From JAGDZR01 sp049115695 (GTDB taxonomy: Bacteria; Bacteroidota; Bacteroidia; Cytophagales; Cyclobacteriaceae), in assembly GCA_049115695.1 (NCBI GenBank), contig JAGDZR010000012.1, positions 62,001-126,000 on the forward strand: DNA of 64,000 nucleotides, given 5' to 3'. Position numbers and translations under genes: made by a program. Each line of letters begins with the position of its first letter. The stretch's first letter is position 1. The notes below the pieces were generated by a model that was not told the DNA's origin, ran no database searches, and was given only the letters and a program-made list of their open reading frames with translations. This document shows, one piece after another, positions 1-7,688 of this stretch.

Positions 1-95
1 GACGAATGGCCTTTTTTGTGCCGTTGGTGAAAGGTGATTGGTGAGGAACAAAATTATTTTCTATTTTACCAGTTGTATCTTAATTCCTCTTACTG

Positions 96-1559
96 ATGAA
101 AAACCTAACCTACTTCTTGGCGATAGTTATTGTCGCAATCTCTTGTGATACCAAAACAGCAAGTCAGATAAAGGCCGAAACCGTTGTTCCGATTGATTCG
201 GCTGTAATACGTTCAGAAGCCATATTTACTAACTATTGTTCCAGTTGTCATGGAGCCAGAATGCAGGCCTTTGTAGATCGTAAGTGGAAATACGGGAACG
301 AACCAGATTCTTTGTTTGCCACTATTACAAATGGTAGAGGTGGAGGAGAAGCCGGAATGCCTTCTTTTAGTGCCACATTTTCCGATGAACAGGTCAACGA
401 GCTGGTTGCCTATATCAGAACGGGCATTGAGAATGTAGATGAATATAAGTTCCAGGAAGTAGCATTGGAGCCAGACACTTTTCAATCTGAAGATTTTGCC
501 TATATCATTGACACAGTAGCTTCTGGTTTTTCGAGCGTTTGGGGAATCGCTTTCTTGCCCAACAATGATATGCTCGTGACTGATAAATCGGGCGAACTAT
601 ATCGAATAGATGAGTATGAAAATAAAACTCAAATTAGAGGAGTCCCTCCATTAAGATATGAGGGGCAGGGAGGTTTGATGGATGTGGAAGTGCATCCGGA
701 TTTTGAAAGCAATTCAACGGTCTACCTTACCTATTCTATTTTCAAACCAGAAGGTGAAGATACACTCACCACTACTGCAGTATCGAGATTTGTTTTGGAT
801 AATGATGAACTCAAGGAAGGGGATTTGATCTTTGAAGCGCTTCCATATTCAACAAGAAGACATCACTACGGTTCTCGATTAGAGTTCGATGATGAAGGGT
901 ACCTATTTGTCACGGTTGGAGATCGAGGAGCAAGAAATGAGAATCCGCAGAACTTGTCATTATTCCCGGGAAAGGTGCATCGGATCTATGACGATGGTCG
1001 CATCCCGGAGGATAATCCATTTGTAAATGTTGATACCGCTGTAGCTAGTGTATACTCCTATGGGCACAGAAATCCACAAGGTATCACCAAGCACCCTGTA
1101 ACTGGAAAGATGTGGGAGCATGAGCATGGACCAAGAGGAGGAGATGAGCTTAATATTATCGAGGCAGGGTTGAATTATGGATGGCCGATTGTTTCGTATG
1201 GGATCAATTACGATGGCACTGTATTTACCTCTCAGACGTCTAAAGATGGTATGCAGCAGCCCAACTTGTTTTGGGTGCCGTCAATCGCCCCTTGTGGGAT
1301 GGATTTTGTGGAAAGCGATAAGTATCCGGGATGGGATGGCCATCTGCTGGTTGGATCATTGCGGTTTGAATACCTGAATCTGTGTAAGGTGGAAGGAGAC
1401 AAGGTGATTTCCGAAGAAAAGCTATTGAAGAATATTGGCAGGGTTCGGGTTGTTCGGCAAGGCAATGATGGCTACATCTATGTAGGTGTTGAGCGTCCTG
1501 GAGCCATTTACCGCATTGTTCCGGAAGATGAATTTGCGATGGTGAACACCTTTTTGTAA
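96..1559 (+). CDS. Secreted cytochrome c / PQQ-type aldose sugar dehydrogenase fusion lipoprotein
   Basis: The 487-aa protein starts with a lipoprotein signal (lipobox VAISC, Cys17). A class I cytochrome c domain follows, with the heme motif CSSCH at residues 48-52 and a distal Met region around GGEAGMPSF. From about residue 135 to the end it matches the six-bladed glucose/sorbosone dehydrogenase family (YliI-like soluble aldose dehydrogenases), seen in GGLMDVEVHPDF, YGHRNPQG and HGPRGGDELN. The likely reaction is PQQ-dependent oxidation of aldoses at the cell surface or in the periplasm, with the fused heme taking the electrons. Fusions of this kind are known in Bacteroidota. The substrate cannot be read from sequence, and no PQQ synthesis genes lie in the window. 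It is convergent with dnaE2, with a perfect palindrome between them. Confidence 0.88.
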   Translation: MKNLTYFLAIVIVAISCDTKTASQIKAETVVPIDSAVIRSEAIFTNYCSSCHGARMQAFVDRKWKYGNEPDSLFATITNGRGGGEAGMPSFSATFSDEQVNELVAYIRTGIENVDEYKFQEVALEPDTFQSEDFAYIIDTVASGFSSVWGIAFLPNNDMLVTDKSGELYRIDEYENKTQIRGVPPLRYEGQGGLMDVEVHPDFESNSTVYLTYSIFKPEGEDTLTTTAVSRFVLDNDELKEGDLIFEALPYSTRRHHYGSRLEFDDEGYLFVTVGDRGARNENPQNLSLFPGKVHRIYDDGRIPEDNPFVNVDTAVASVYSYGHRNPQGITKHPVTGKMWEHEHGPRGGDELNIIEAGLNYGWPIVSYGINYDGTVFTSQTSKDGMQQPNLFWVPSIAPCGMDFVESDKYPGWDGHLLVGSLRFEYLNLCKVEGDKVISEEKLLKNIGRVRVVRQGNDGYIYVGVERPGAIYRIVPEDEFAMVNTFL

Positions 1560-1593
1560 GTGGCCTGGAGCTTATATACTAAGCGGTTTTCAT

Positions 1594-1623
1594 CCCATTG
1601 TTGGTGATATCACCAACAATGGG
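1594..1623. terminator. 30-bp perfect palindrome between convergent genes
   Basis: Two 15-base arms (CCCATTGTTGGTGAT and its exact reverse complement) abut with no spacer, between the stop of the sugar dehydrogenase gene (1559) and the stop of dnaE2 (1629). It is placed like a bidirectional terminator, but neither side has a U-tract. The core GTTGGT-N6-ACCAAC recurs at 25841-25858, again between convergent genes. Confidence 0.6.
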
Positions 1624-1628
1624 TCAAA

Positions 1629-4562
1629 TCACACTTCCAACTTCAGGTAATTCAGTCGCTGCATATAGGTAATCTCAAGGCTGATGGCGTCAAACTCTTC
1701 GATGACTCTGCCATCCAACTGGTAAACACCCCGGCCCAATGTGGGAAATTGCTTGGCCACAGGGGGAAAGTGAACAGTGTCTATAAAGTCTCCCTGCTCG
1801 TCGATGAAAGTGCCAAAAAACATGCGGTCACCTTTTGAGGTGCTGGTGTTTTTAACGGTAACCATGTAGCCAATCATTCTTACATGTCGATTGATCATTT
1901 GAGGAAGTTGTTTTGCCATGATGCATTTTTCGGGGCGGCTCTCTAGTAGTTTAAACGCACTTGTCAGCGGAAACCCAAGCAGTTCTATTTGATCATAGAT
2001 ATCTTCAATGTCATCATGTTCCATAGGAGGGAGTTGGTAGTTTTTTACAGGTGGATCGAATAATGAAAGCTTGATTTCACTCTTTCCGGTGTTGCCCAGT
2101 AGAAAATGCGCTCTCCATAGCAGTGACTTCTTGTCCTTTTTGAGAAAACGAAAACTTTCACTTCTGATCAATAGGCTCAGTTGCTCTAATGAGATGCTGA
2201 CTCGCTTGATGAAATTGTCCAGAGAAAGAAAAGGGCCTTGTTTGTTGCGTTCGATCAGGATATCAACCACTGTTTGGTGCTCCAGGTCTTTGATCATGCC
2301 GAGTCCCAGGTAGATGATCTTTTGCTGGATAGTAGCAATGTTGTCACTTTCGTTGACACAGGGAGGCTCTACCTGAGCTCCATGCAGTCTTGCTTCATGG
2401 ATGTAAAACTCCCGGCTGTAGAATCCACCTCCATTGTTGATCACTGCGACCATAAACTCCAATGGGTAGTGAGACTTGAGAAACATACTTTGATAGCTCT
2501 CTATCGCATATGAAGCAGAGTGACCTTTAGCGAAAGCATAGCCGGCAAAGCTTTCGATTTGCCGCCAAACATCCTGGCTCAAGCGATCGGGGTAACCTTT
2601 GGCCCGGCAGTTTTCAAAGAATTTACCTTTTACCTTAGCAAACTCTGCCCTGGAACGGTACTTACCTGACATACCTCGCCGAAGCACATCGGATTCAGCA
2701 AGGGTGAGTCCGGCAAAATAATGGGCAACCTTGATTACATCCTCCTGATAGACCATTACGCCGAAGGTGTCTGGCATGATTTTGTACAATACAGGGTGGG
2801 CTTCTTTTCTTTTTTCAGGAATTCTGAAACGGACTATGTATTCGCGCATCATCCCAGAGCGAGCAACCCCTGGCCGGATAATCGAACTGGCAGCTACTAA
2901 ACTGAGATAGTCTTCTGCTCGCAGCTTGGTCAAAAGCATGCGCATGGCAGGTGATTCTACGTAGAAGCATCCAATGGCATTGGCTTCACGCAAATTGATC
3001 TTGACTAGCGGGTCTTGTTTGAAGAGATTGATGTCATGAATGTCGATCGACAGCCGGTCGGGTTGATTTTTGCGAATGATTTTCAGTGCATCTTTGATTT
3101 TTCCCAACCCTCGTTGGCCAAGAATATCAAACTTGAACAATCCCACATCTTCGGCAATCAGCATGTCGAAATGTGTGATAGGAAATCCCTTTGGTGGCAA
3201 TGAAGTAGCTGTAAAATAATGGATAGGCTTCTCAGAGATGATGATACCGCCTGCGTGAACACTCAAGTGGCTTGGGAAGTCTGTCAAGCGTTTGGCAAAC
3301 TGGAGAGTTAGCTTTCCGTGATGATCCAGGTCTTTATCTGACTTTTTTTGAAGCTTCTCTATTTCAAAGGCAGGAATACCAAATGCCTTGCCTACTTCCC
3401 GCAAGACTGCCCGATGTTGAAAAGTACTATGAGTGGCAAGCAATACAGTATTGGGATAGTTATCAAATAAGTATTGTGTTACGTCATCCCGGTCTTTGGA
3501 AGAAAAGTCAATGTCAAAGTCAGGAGGATTTTGTCGGAAAAGGTTAATGAATCTTTCAAAATAGAGGTCTAGTTCGATAGGATCGACATCAGTGATTCTT
3601 AGGATGTAAGCAAGAATGCTATTGGCCCCACTTCCCCGCCCAACATAGAAGTAGTCCTTTTCTCGGGCATATCGCACCAGGTCCCAACTGATTAAGAAGT
3701 AAGAAAGGAACTTCATGTCCCTGATGGTATTCAATTCGGTAATGATGCGCCTTTTGATGTGAAAAGCAGGACGCTCTCCATATCGGTATTTCATTCCCTT
3801 TAGGCTAAGTTGCCTTACCTTTTGATAGTCTGATTCAAGCGATTCACTCCATGTTTCTTTGTTCTGAGGGCTTGCGTTTGGGCTAAACTGAAAATCAATT
3901 TCGGCATTGCTAACGACATGCTTGAGGTTTTCCAAAGCTTCGGGCAGGTCTTGGTAGGCAGAGAGTAACCATGATTTAGCCATAAAGACATCTTCTTTTT
4001 CAGCTGTATCCGTTATCTGGAGTTTACTCACAAGTGTATTAAGATCAATAGCCCGTAGGACACAATGCAAATCAAAGTCATTAACAGAGGGTAGCGTGAA
4101 GCTTGGGCATGCGATCATTTTTTCACGCTTCACTGGTTTGATAAACCTTGCTTTAGTTACCTGTTGGGGTTTGATAGCAACGTATTCATGTTCCTTAAGC
4201 GCCCGGTCAGGCATGTTGCTGAGCGGATAGATGACAAAACAATGTTGGCAGGTTGTAAACTCTGAAGGGATGTCTGCTTTTTGATGCAGGTATTTTGAAA
4301 GGAAAGCATTCATTTCATGAAAGCCTTCATTGTTTTTGGCAATGGTGATAAACTGTTGTTGCGCGCCATTGCGAAAATCTATCCCAAGAACAGGTCTGAG
4401 TCCTTTCTTTTTGGCTTGTCTTACAAATTCCAGGCTACCGGCAGTGCTGTTGATATCAGTAAGTGCCAGGGTTTTGATTCTGTTGTTAATTGCCCAAGCG
4501 ACCAACTGTTCGATGGAGAGCAACCCATATTTAAAGCTGAAATATGAATGAACATTGAGCAT
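1629..4562 (-). CDS. dnaE2: Short DNA polymerase III alpha-like polymerase of the translesion (DnaE2/ImuC) type
   Basis: This is a 977-aa C-family DNA polymerase. The N-terminal PHP domain is degenerate: the usual TDH metal motif reads LTDINS near residue 37, so phosphoesterase activity is unlikely. The polymerase core carries the aspartate motif PPDFDIDF around residues 342-349 and the FKFDILGQRGLGK finger motif. A helix-hairpin-helix region and a C-terminal OB-like segment follow. Replicative DnaE is normally about 1150-1400 aa, so this shorter form, paired with dinB, points to lesion bypass rather than replication. Its ATG overlaps the dinB stop by one base (TAATG), which implies translational coupling. 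I see no imuA or lexA nearby. The assignment as DnaE2-like rests on length and gene context. Confidence 0.85.
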   Translation of the reverse strand: MLNVHSYFSFKYGLLSIEQLVAWAINNRIKTLALTDINSTAGSLEFVRQAKKKGLRPVLGIDFRNGAQQQFITIAKNNEGFHEMNAFLSKYLHQKADIPSEFTTCQHCFVIYPLSNMPDRALKEHEYVAIKPQQVTKARFIKPVKREKMIACPSFTLPSVNDFDLHCVLRAIDLNTLVSKLQITDTAEKEDVFMAKSWLLSAYQDLPEALENLKHVVSNAEIDFQFSPNASPQNKETWSESLESDYQKVRQLSLKGMKYRYGERPAFHIKRRIITELNTIRDMKFLSYFLISWDLVRYAREKDYFYVGRGSGANSILAYILRITDVDPIELDLYFERFINLFRQNPPDFDIDFSSKDRDDVTQYLFDNYPNTVLLATHSTFQHRAVLREVGKAFGIPAFEIEKLQKKSDKDLDHHGKLTLQFAKRLTDFPSHLSVHAGGIIISEKPIHYFTATSLPPKGFPITHFDMLIAEDVGLFKFDILGQRGLGKIKDALKIIRKNQPDRLSIDIHDINLFKQDPLVKINLREANAIGCFYVESPAMRMLLTKLRAEDYLSLVAASSIIRPGVARSGMMREYIVRFRIPEKRKEAHPVLYKIMPDTFGVMVYQEDVIKVAHYFAGLTLAESDVLRRGMSGKYRSRAEFAKVKGKFFENCRAKGYPDRLSQDVWRQIESFAGYAFAKGHSASYAIESYQSMFLKSHYPLEFMVAVINNGGGFYSREFYIHEARLHGAQVEPPCVNESDNIATIQQKIIYLGLGMIKDLEHQTVVDILIERNKQGPFLSLDNFIKRVSISLEQLSLLIRSESFRFLKKDKKSLLWRAHFLLGNTGKSEIKLSLFDPPVKNYQLPPMEHDDIEDIYDQIELLGFPLTSAFKLLESRPEKCIMAKQLPQMINRHVRMIGYMVTVKNTSTSKGDRMFFGTFIDEQGDFIDTVHFPPVAKQFPTLGRGVYQLDGRVIEEFDAISLEITYMQRLNYLKLEV

Positions 4563-5770
4563 TATTGTCGTCGGTTAGGTAGGAGCGGAGGAGGCTCCCC
4601 GGAAAAAGGGTTCCATCGACTGATGCTCTTGGCTTCCATACCAGAAACCCGCATGACTGATCTATCGCCATACTTATCCCGGATTTTATCCATTGCCTGA
4701 TACAGGTTGAGCTGCTCTTCTACATCATCAAATAGGTCAATTTGATGAAACCCATTTACTAAATGACTCAAACGAACACCAATGAGCCGAATTAATAGTC
4801 GTCTATGATAGAGTTTGTCAAATATTTCGAGAGCCTTAGGTATCAAAGTATGGTCAGCAGCCGTGTAGGGAATCCGATGTTGCTGTGTGTAGGTGTTGAA
4901 ATCAGAATACCTCACTTTGACTGTAATACATCCGGATAATTTCTGTCCGCGGCGCAGTTGAAAGGCCAGGTTTTCAGTCATCGCGGTTAAGATTCCTTTG
5001 AGCTTGCCTACATCTATTGTGTCTCGGTCAAAAGTTCGTTCTGTAGATATGGACTTTCTCTCAGAATAAGGAATTACAGGAGAGCTATCTATACCGTTGG
5101 CTTTTTTCCAAATACTAACACCATTCATACCAAAGGCACGATGCATCAGATCTACGGACATTTCTTGAATGGTGTGTATTTTCCTCACTCCCAGGCTGAT
5201 GAGCTTTCCATGTGTTTTTTCTCCCACCATGGGGATTTTTTTGACAGAGAGAGGGGCCAGAAAAGGCTTCTCTTTACCATGATTGATCATGAGTTGATTG
5301 TTGGGCTTGGCTTCTCCTGTAGCAATCTTAGAGACGGTTTTGTTTTCAGAAAGTCCAAAGGATATGGGAAGGCCCGTTTCGTCTATGATCTTGTCTCGTA
5401 ATTCGCTGGCCATCTTCCAACACCCAAAAAAACGATCCATGCCCGAAAAGTCGGCATAGAATTCGTCGATGGATGTTTTCTCTACTACAGGGACTGATTC
5501 TCTCATGATTGCAGTTACTACATCTGAGTGTTTCGAATAGTCAGCAGCATTTCCTTTCATGATGATAGCTTCGGGACAGAGAGATTTGGCAAGTTTCATC
5601 GGCATGGCAGAATGAATGCCAAATCGCCGGGCTTCATAACTGCATGACGCTACCACACCTCGATCACTGGTACCGCCAATTAAAACGGGCTTCCCTATCA
5701 GTTTTTTGTTTTTTAAGCGTTCAACCGATACAAAGAAAGTATCCAGGTCGAGGTGCAAAATAGCGTTCAT
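4562..5770 (-). CDS. dinB: Y-family DNA polymerase IV-like (DinB/ImuB-like)
   Basis: The 402-aa Y-family polymerase has metal-binding residues in LDLDTFF (Asp8, Asp10) and SIDEFY (Asp102, Glu103). The SYEARRFG finger motif lies at residues 44-51, helix-hairpin-helix motifs near 180-215, and a little-finger domain to about residue 355. All catalytic acids are present, so it should be an active translesion polymerase; inactive ImuB proteins lose them. The C-terminus (about 355-402) ends in a Pro-rich tail that may be a clamp or partner contact. It is the first gene of a two-gene unit with dnaE2. A 16-bp inverted repeat lies 39 bases upstream of the start. Together the pair would form an SOS-like mutasome. 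Confidence 0.9.
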   Translation of the reverse strand: MNAILHLDLDTFFVSVERLKNKKLIGKPVLIGGTSDRGVVASCSYEARRFGIHSAMPMKLAKSLCPEAIIMKGNAADYSKHSDVVTAIMRESVPVVEKTSIDEFYADFSGMDRFFGCWKMASELRDKIIDETGLPISFGLSENKTVSKIATGEAKPNNQLMINHGKEKPFLAPLSVKKIPMVGEKTHGKLISLGVRKIHTIQEMSVDLMHRAFGMNGVSIWKKANGIDSSPVIPYSERKSISTERTFDRDTIDVGKLKGILTAMTENLAFQLRRGQKLSGCITVKVRYSDFNTYTQQHRIPYTAADHTLIPKALEIFDKLYHRRLLIRLIGVRLSHLVNGFHQIDLFDDVEEQLNLYQAMDKIRDKYGDRSVMRVSGMEAKSISRWNPFSGEPPPLLPNRRQ

Positions 5771-5808
5771 GGGTGGTTAATATTTTTCGGGATATCAAAG
5801 CTAATAAA

Positions 5809-5824
5809 ATTAGTAATAACTAAT
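5809..5824. promoter_or_regulatory. Candidate operator upstream of dinB-dnaE2
   Basis: A perfect inverted repeat, ATTAGT-AATA-ACTAAT, lies 39 bases upstream of the dinB start and 121 bases upstream of the divergent gene at 5945. Its symmetry and place suit a dimeric repressor controlling the mutagenesis cassette. It does not match the LexA boxes I know, and the region is very AT-rich, so chance is possible. Confidence 0.35.
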
Positions 5825-5838
5825 ATAATTAGGAATAT

Positions 5839-5846
5839 TAATTTTG
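5839..5846 (+). promoter_or_regulatory. Putative Bacteroidota -7 element (TAATTTTG)
   Basis: The octamer matches the Bacteroidota -7 consensus TAnnTTTG, about 100 bases upstream of the gene at 5945. I see no clear -33 TTTG at the right distance, so support is weak. Confidence 0.25.
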
Positions 5847-5944
5847 TTTTAATTACTTCTACATTTAAGAATGAATGATTTTGATGTTTTCTTTAGTTTC
5901 GTTGATTATCTACTTAAGAGCCTATTACCAGTTATAGAATTAAT

Positions 5945-6739
5945 ATGAAAGAACTGCTTGTATGTTTGGGGTTGTGCTGCGGACTCAGTTTGGTAGCTCA
6001 GGAGCAAAAGGAGGTGGAAGTCCAGGCAACAATGGAGGAGTTCATTGAGTCCAACCATTTGGAGGATATTGAAGACATTGTCCATCATTTCACAGGATCG
6101 AAGAAGTTTTTGAATTTTTTACTTGAGGAGGGACACGATCTTGATCCTGAAGCGGTAGATTTCAAAAGGAAGGATGTTCGAATAGGGGAAGATCTTGATA
6201 TTTACGTAAAGCATATTACCGAGCATCAGAACTTTACGATGCTGATGGTGCCAGTGGATTTTTACAACCTGGCCATTTACGATACTTTGTTATTTGCTGT
6301 TCTGGAGTTGAGTGATGAGTATTTGGAGCGGAAATACTTTTCCAATGATCTGACAGACCCCCAAGAGCGGGCGCGTATTATGCAGATTGAAAATCATGAT
6401 TTGCTTAAAGAACATTTATTCCAACAGGCATTAAAAGTGACAGAAGACAAGAAGTTTACGGAAATACAGGTGGACCTGCATGAAAGCTATATTTCCAGTA
6501 GTGATCTTACGTTAGAATTATCCGAACTGACAAAGGACGAAAAGAAATCTTTCCGGCATTCGTGGAGCTTGGTGGAGAAAGCATTTAGCCATACGGTCCA
6601 TTTAAATATCGAAATGAATATTTACATTTTTGGGCATGATGACATGGATATTACCTACGAAATAGACCGCAAGAAATATAAATACCGCATCACTCCCGGC
6701 AATATTTTTACCAGACATCATTTTCTGGAAGAAAATTGA
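5945..6739 (+). CDS. Unknown acidic exported protein
   Basis: This 264-aa protein has a short signal peptide ending near LSLVAQ (about residue 20). I do not recognise the family. The mature part is rich in Glu and Asp and looks mostly alpha-helical up to about residue 165 (MEEFIESNHLEDIEDI and similar). A more beta-like C-terminal part follows, with GHDDMDITYEIDRKKYKY near the end. It lies divergent from dinB and upstream of, in the same direction as, the block of exported proteins containing the caspases. A 100-base gap with its own promoter-like octamer and a large hairpin separates it from the next gene, so it is probably its own transcript. Confidence 0.7.
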   Translation: MKELLVCLGLCCGLSLVAQEQKEVEVQATMEEFIESNHLEDIEDIVHHFTGSKKFLNFLLEEGHDLDPEAVDFKRKDVRIGEDLDIYVKHITEHQNFTMLMVPVDFYNLAIYDTLLFAVLELSDEYLERKYFSNDLTDPQERARIMQIENHDLLKEHLFQQALKVTEDKKFTEIQVDLHESYISSSDLTLELSELTKDEKKSFRHSWSLVEKAFSHTVHLNIEMNIYIFGHDDMDITYEIDRKKYKYRITPGNIFTRHHFLEEN

Positions 6740-6767
6740 TTTACCTAAAAGTGGGTATTCCGCATTT

Positions 6768-6775
6768 TAAATTTG
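6768..6775 (+). promoter_or_regulatory. Putative -7 element (TAAATTTG) for the 6841 transcript
   Basis: An exact TAnnTTTG match lies 65 bases before the start at 6841. Transcription from here would include the whole 6798-6834 hairpin in the leader. No good -33 element is seen. Confidence 0.3.
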
Positions 6776-6797
6776 TCTTGTTTGGATTGAAAGGCTA

Positions 6798-6834
6798 ATT
6801 TTAGGTCGATTTTCTGTGAAATTCGATCTAAAAT
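6798..6834 (+). promoter_or_regulatory. Large leader hairpin ending 6 bases before a start codon
   Basis: Two 17-base arms pair with only one mismatch and one G-U, around a 3-base loop (TGT). The hairpin ends 6 bases before the ATG at 6841. There is no U-tract, so it is not a standard terminator. It would place the ribosome landing site next to a stable stem and may restrict translation of the downstream gene. Confidence 0.5.
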
Positions 6835-6840
6835 CAACCT

Positions 6841-7653
6841 ATGAATCTATCTTTCTTTCGGCTATGGTTATTCCTTAGCCTTGTTATCGTCACTACTTTC
6901 TCGATGGCTCAGTCTGTTACTGATGTCACAGCCCGTTTAGTTGATTCACGTTTGGAAATATCATTTCGTATGGGCAACCTGCGAGACGGGCAGCAATTTA
7001 AGGTGAGGCTTTATACGTCCACTGATAATTATGCAAAACCGGTGGAAACTGGCGTCACAGGTGATGTAGGAGATGACCTTCGCCTCTTGTTTTATAACCA
7101 GATCATCATTGAAGATCCTATTGAAACATTAGGGTTTATCACCAATGATATTCGTTTTAAGGTTGTTGCTACCATGACCTACAATCCTGTTACGTTAACA
7201 TCACACACAGGCTTTTTCTCTGTAAAGATGGGAAAGGAGCTTGCTGTTACATGGGTGGGAGGATTGCAGAATGAAAAAGTTTCGTTTGACCTTTATAGAT
7301 ATGGTGAGCTTTTGGAAAAAGATATGCATATCACCAGTAATACTCAGTCGACCATAATCAAGATGCCTAAAAAGCTTAAAAATGGAGTGAAACTGGAAAA
7401 GGGAGATGGTTATGGAATGGAGTTTTATATGGCCAGTATTGATGAACCGGTCAAAATGCCTGATTTTTTAATGAAAAAGAGTAATGCGTTGATCCCACTT
7501 GCAATAGGTGGAGTAGTGGTCTTAGTGGTAGCAGATTATTTTAATCCTAATAGCATCTTCGCAAAGTCGCTAATAGATCAAGGTATATTGAAGAAGCTAC
7601 CTGAACCTCCCGCTAATCCGGGGGATATTTCTGGTTTAACTACTAATTTTTGA
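6841..7653 (+). CDS. Unknown exported protein with C-terminal membrane segment
   Basis: The protein has 270 aa with a signal peptide cleaved after about SMAQ (residue 24). Residues 25-130 resemble the beta-sandwich module found at the start of several Bacteroidota periplasmic proteins (a VTDVTARL start and a GVTGDVGDDL motif); this is a loose resemblance. A hydrophobic stretch at about residues 214-232 (LIPLAIGGVVVLVVADYF) is a likely membrane segment, followed by a Pro-rich tail (PEPPANPG). It could be an inner-membrane anchored periplasmic protein. It ends 35 bases before the start of the large type IX-secreted protein and is likely co-transcribed with it. A membrane partner for secretion or assembly of that protein is only a guess. 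Confidence 0.7.
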   Translation: MNLSFFRLWLFLSLVIVTTFSMAQSVTDVTARLVDSRLEISFRMGNLRDGQQFKVRLYTSTDNYAKPVETGVTGDVGDDLRLLFYNQIIIEDPIETLGFITNDIRFKVVATMTYNPVTLTSHTGFFSVKMGKELAVTWVGGLQNEKVSFDLYRYGELLEKDMHITSNTQSTIIKMPKKLKNGVKLEKGDGYGMEFYMASIDEPVKMPDFLMKKSNALIPLAIGGVVVLVVADYFNPNSIFAKSLIDQGILKKLPEPPANPGDISGLTTNF

Positions 7654-7688
7654 GGGCTATGAGGCGTTGTGAAAACTTATTGAATAAA

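Noticed and set aside
1..95. Tail of an upstream gene at the window start
   Set aside because: All plus frames close within about 40 bases and no family ending can be recognised.
1629..4562. Replicative DnaE
   Set aside because: Too short (977 aa), degenerate PHP metal site and coupled to dinB.
7650..7688. TTG at 7650 as start of the large type IX-secreted protein
   Set aside because: It would put a charged leader before a normal signal peptide that starts at ATG 7689.
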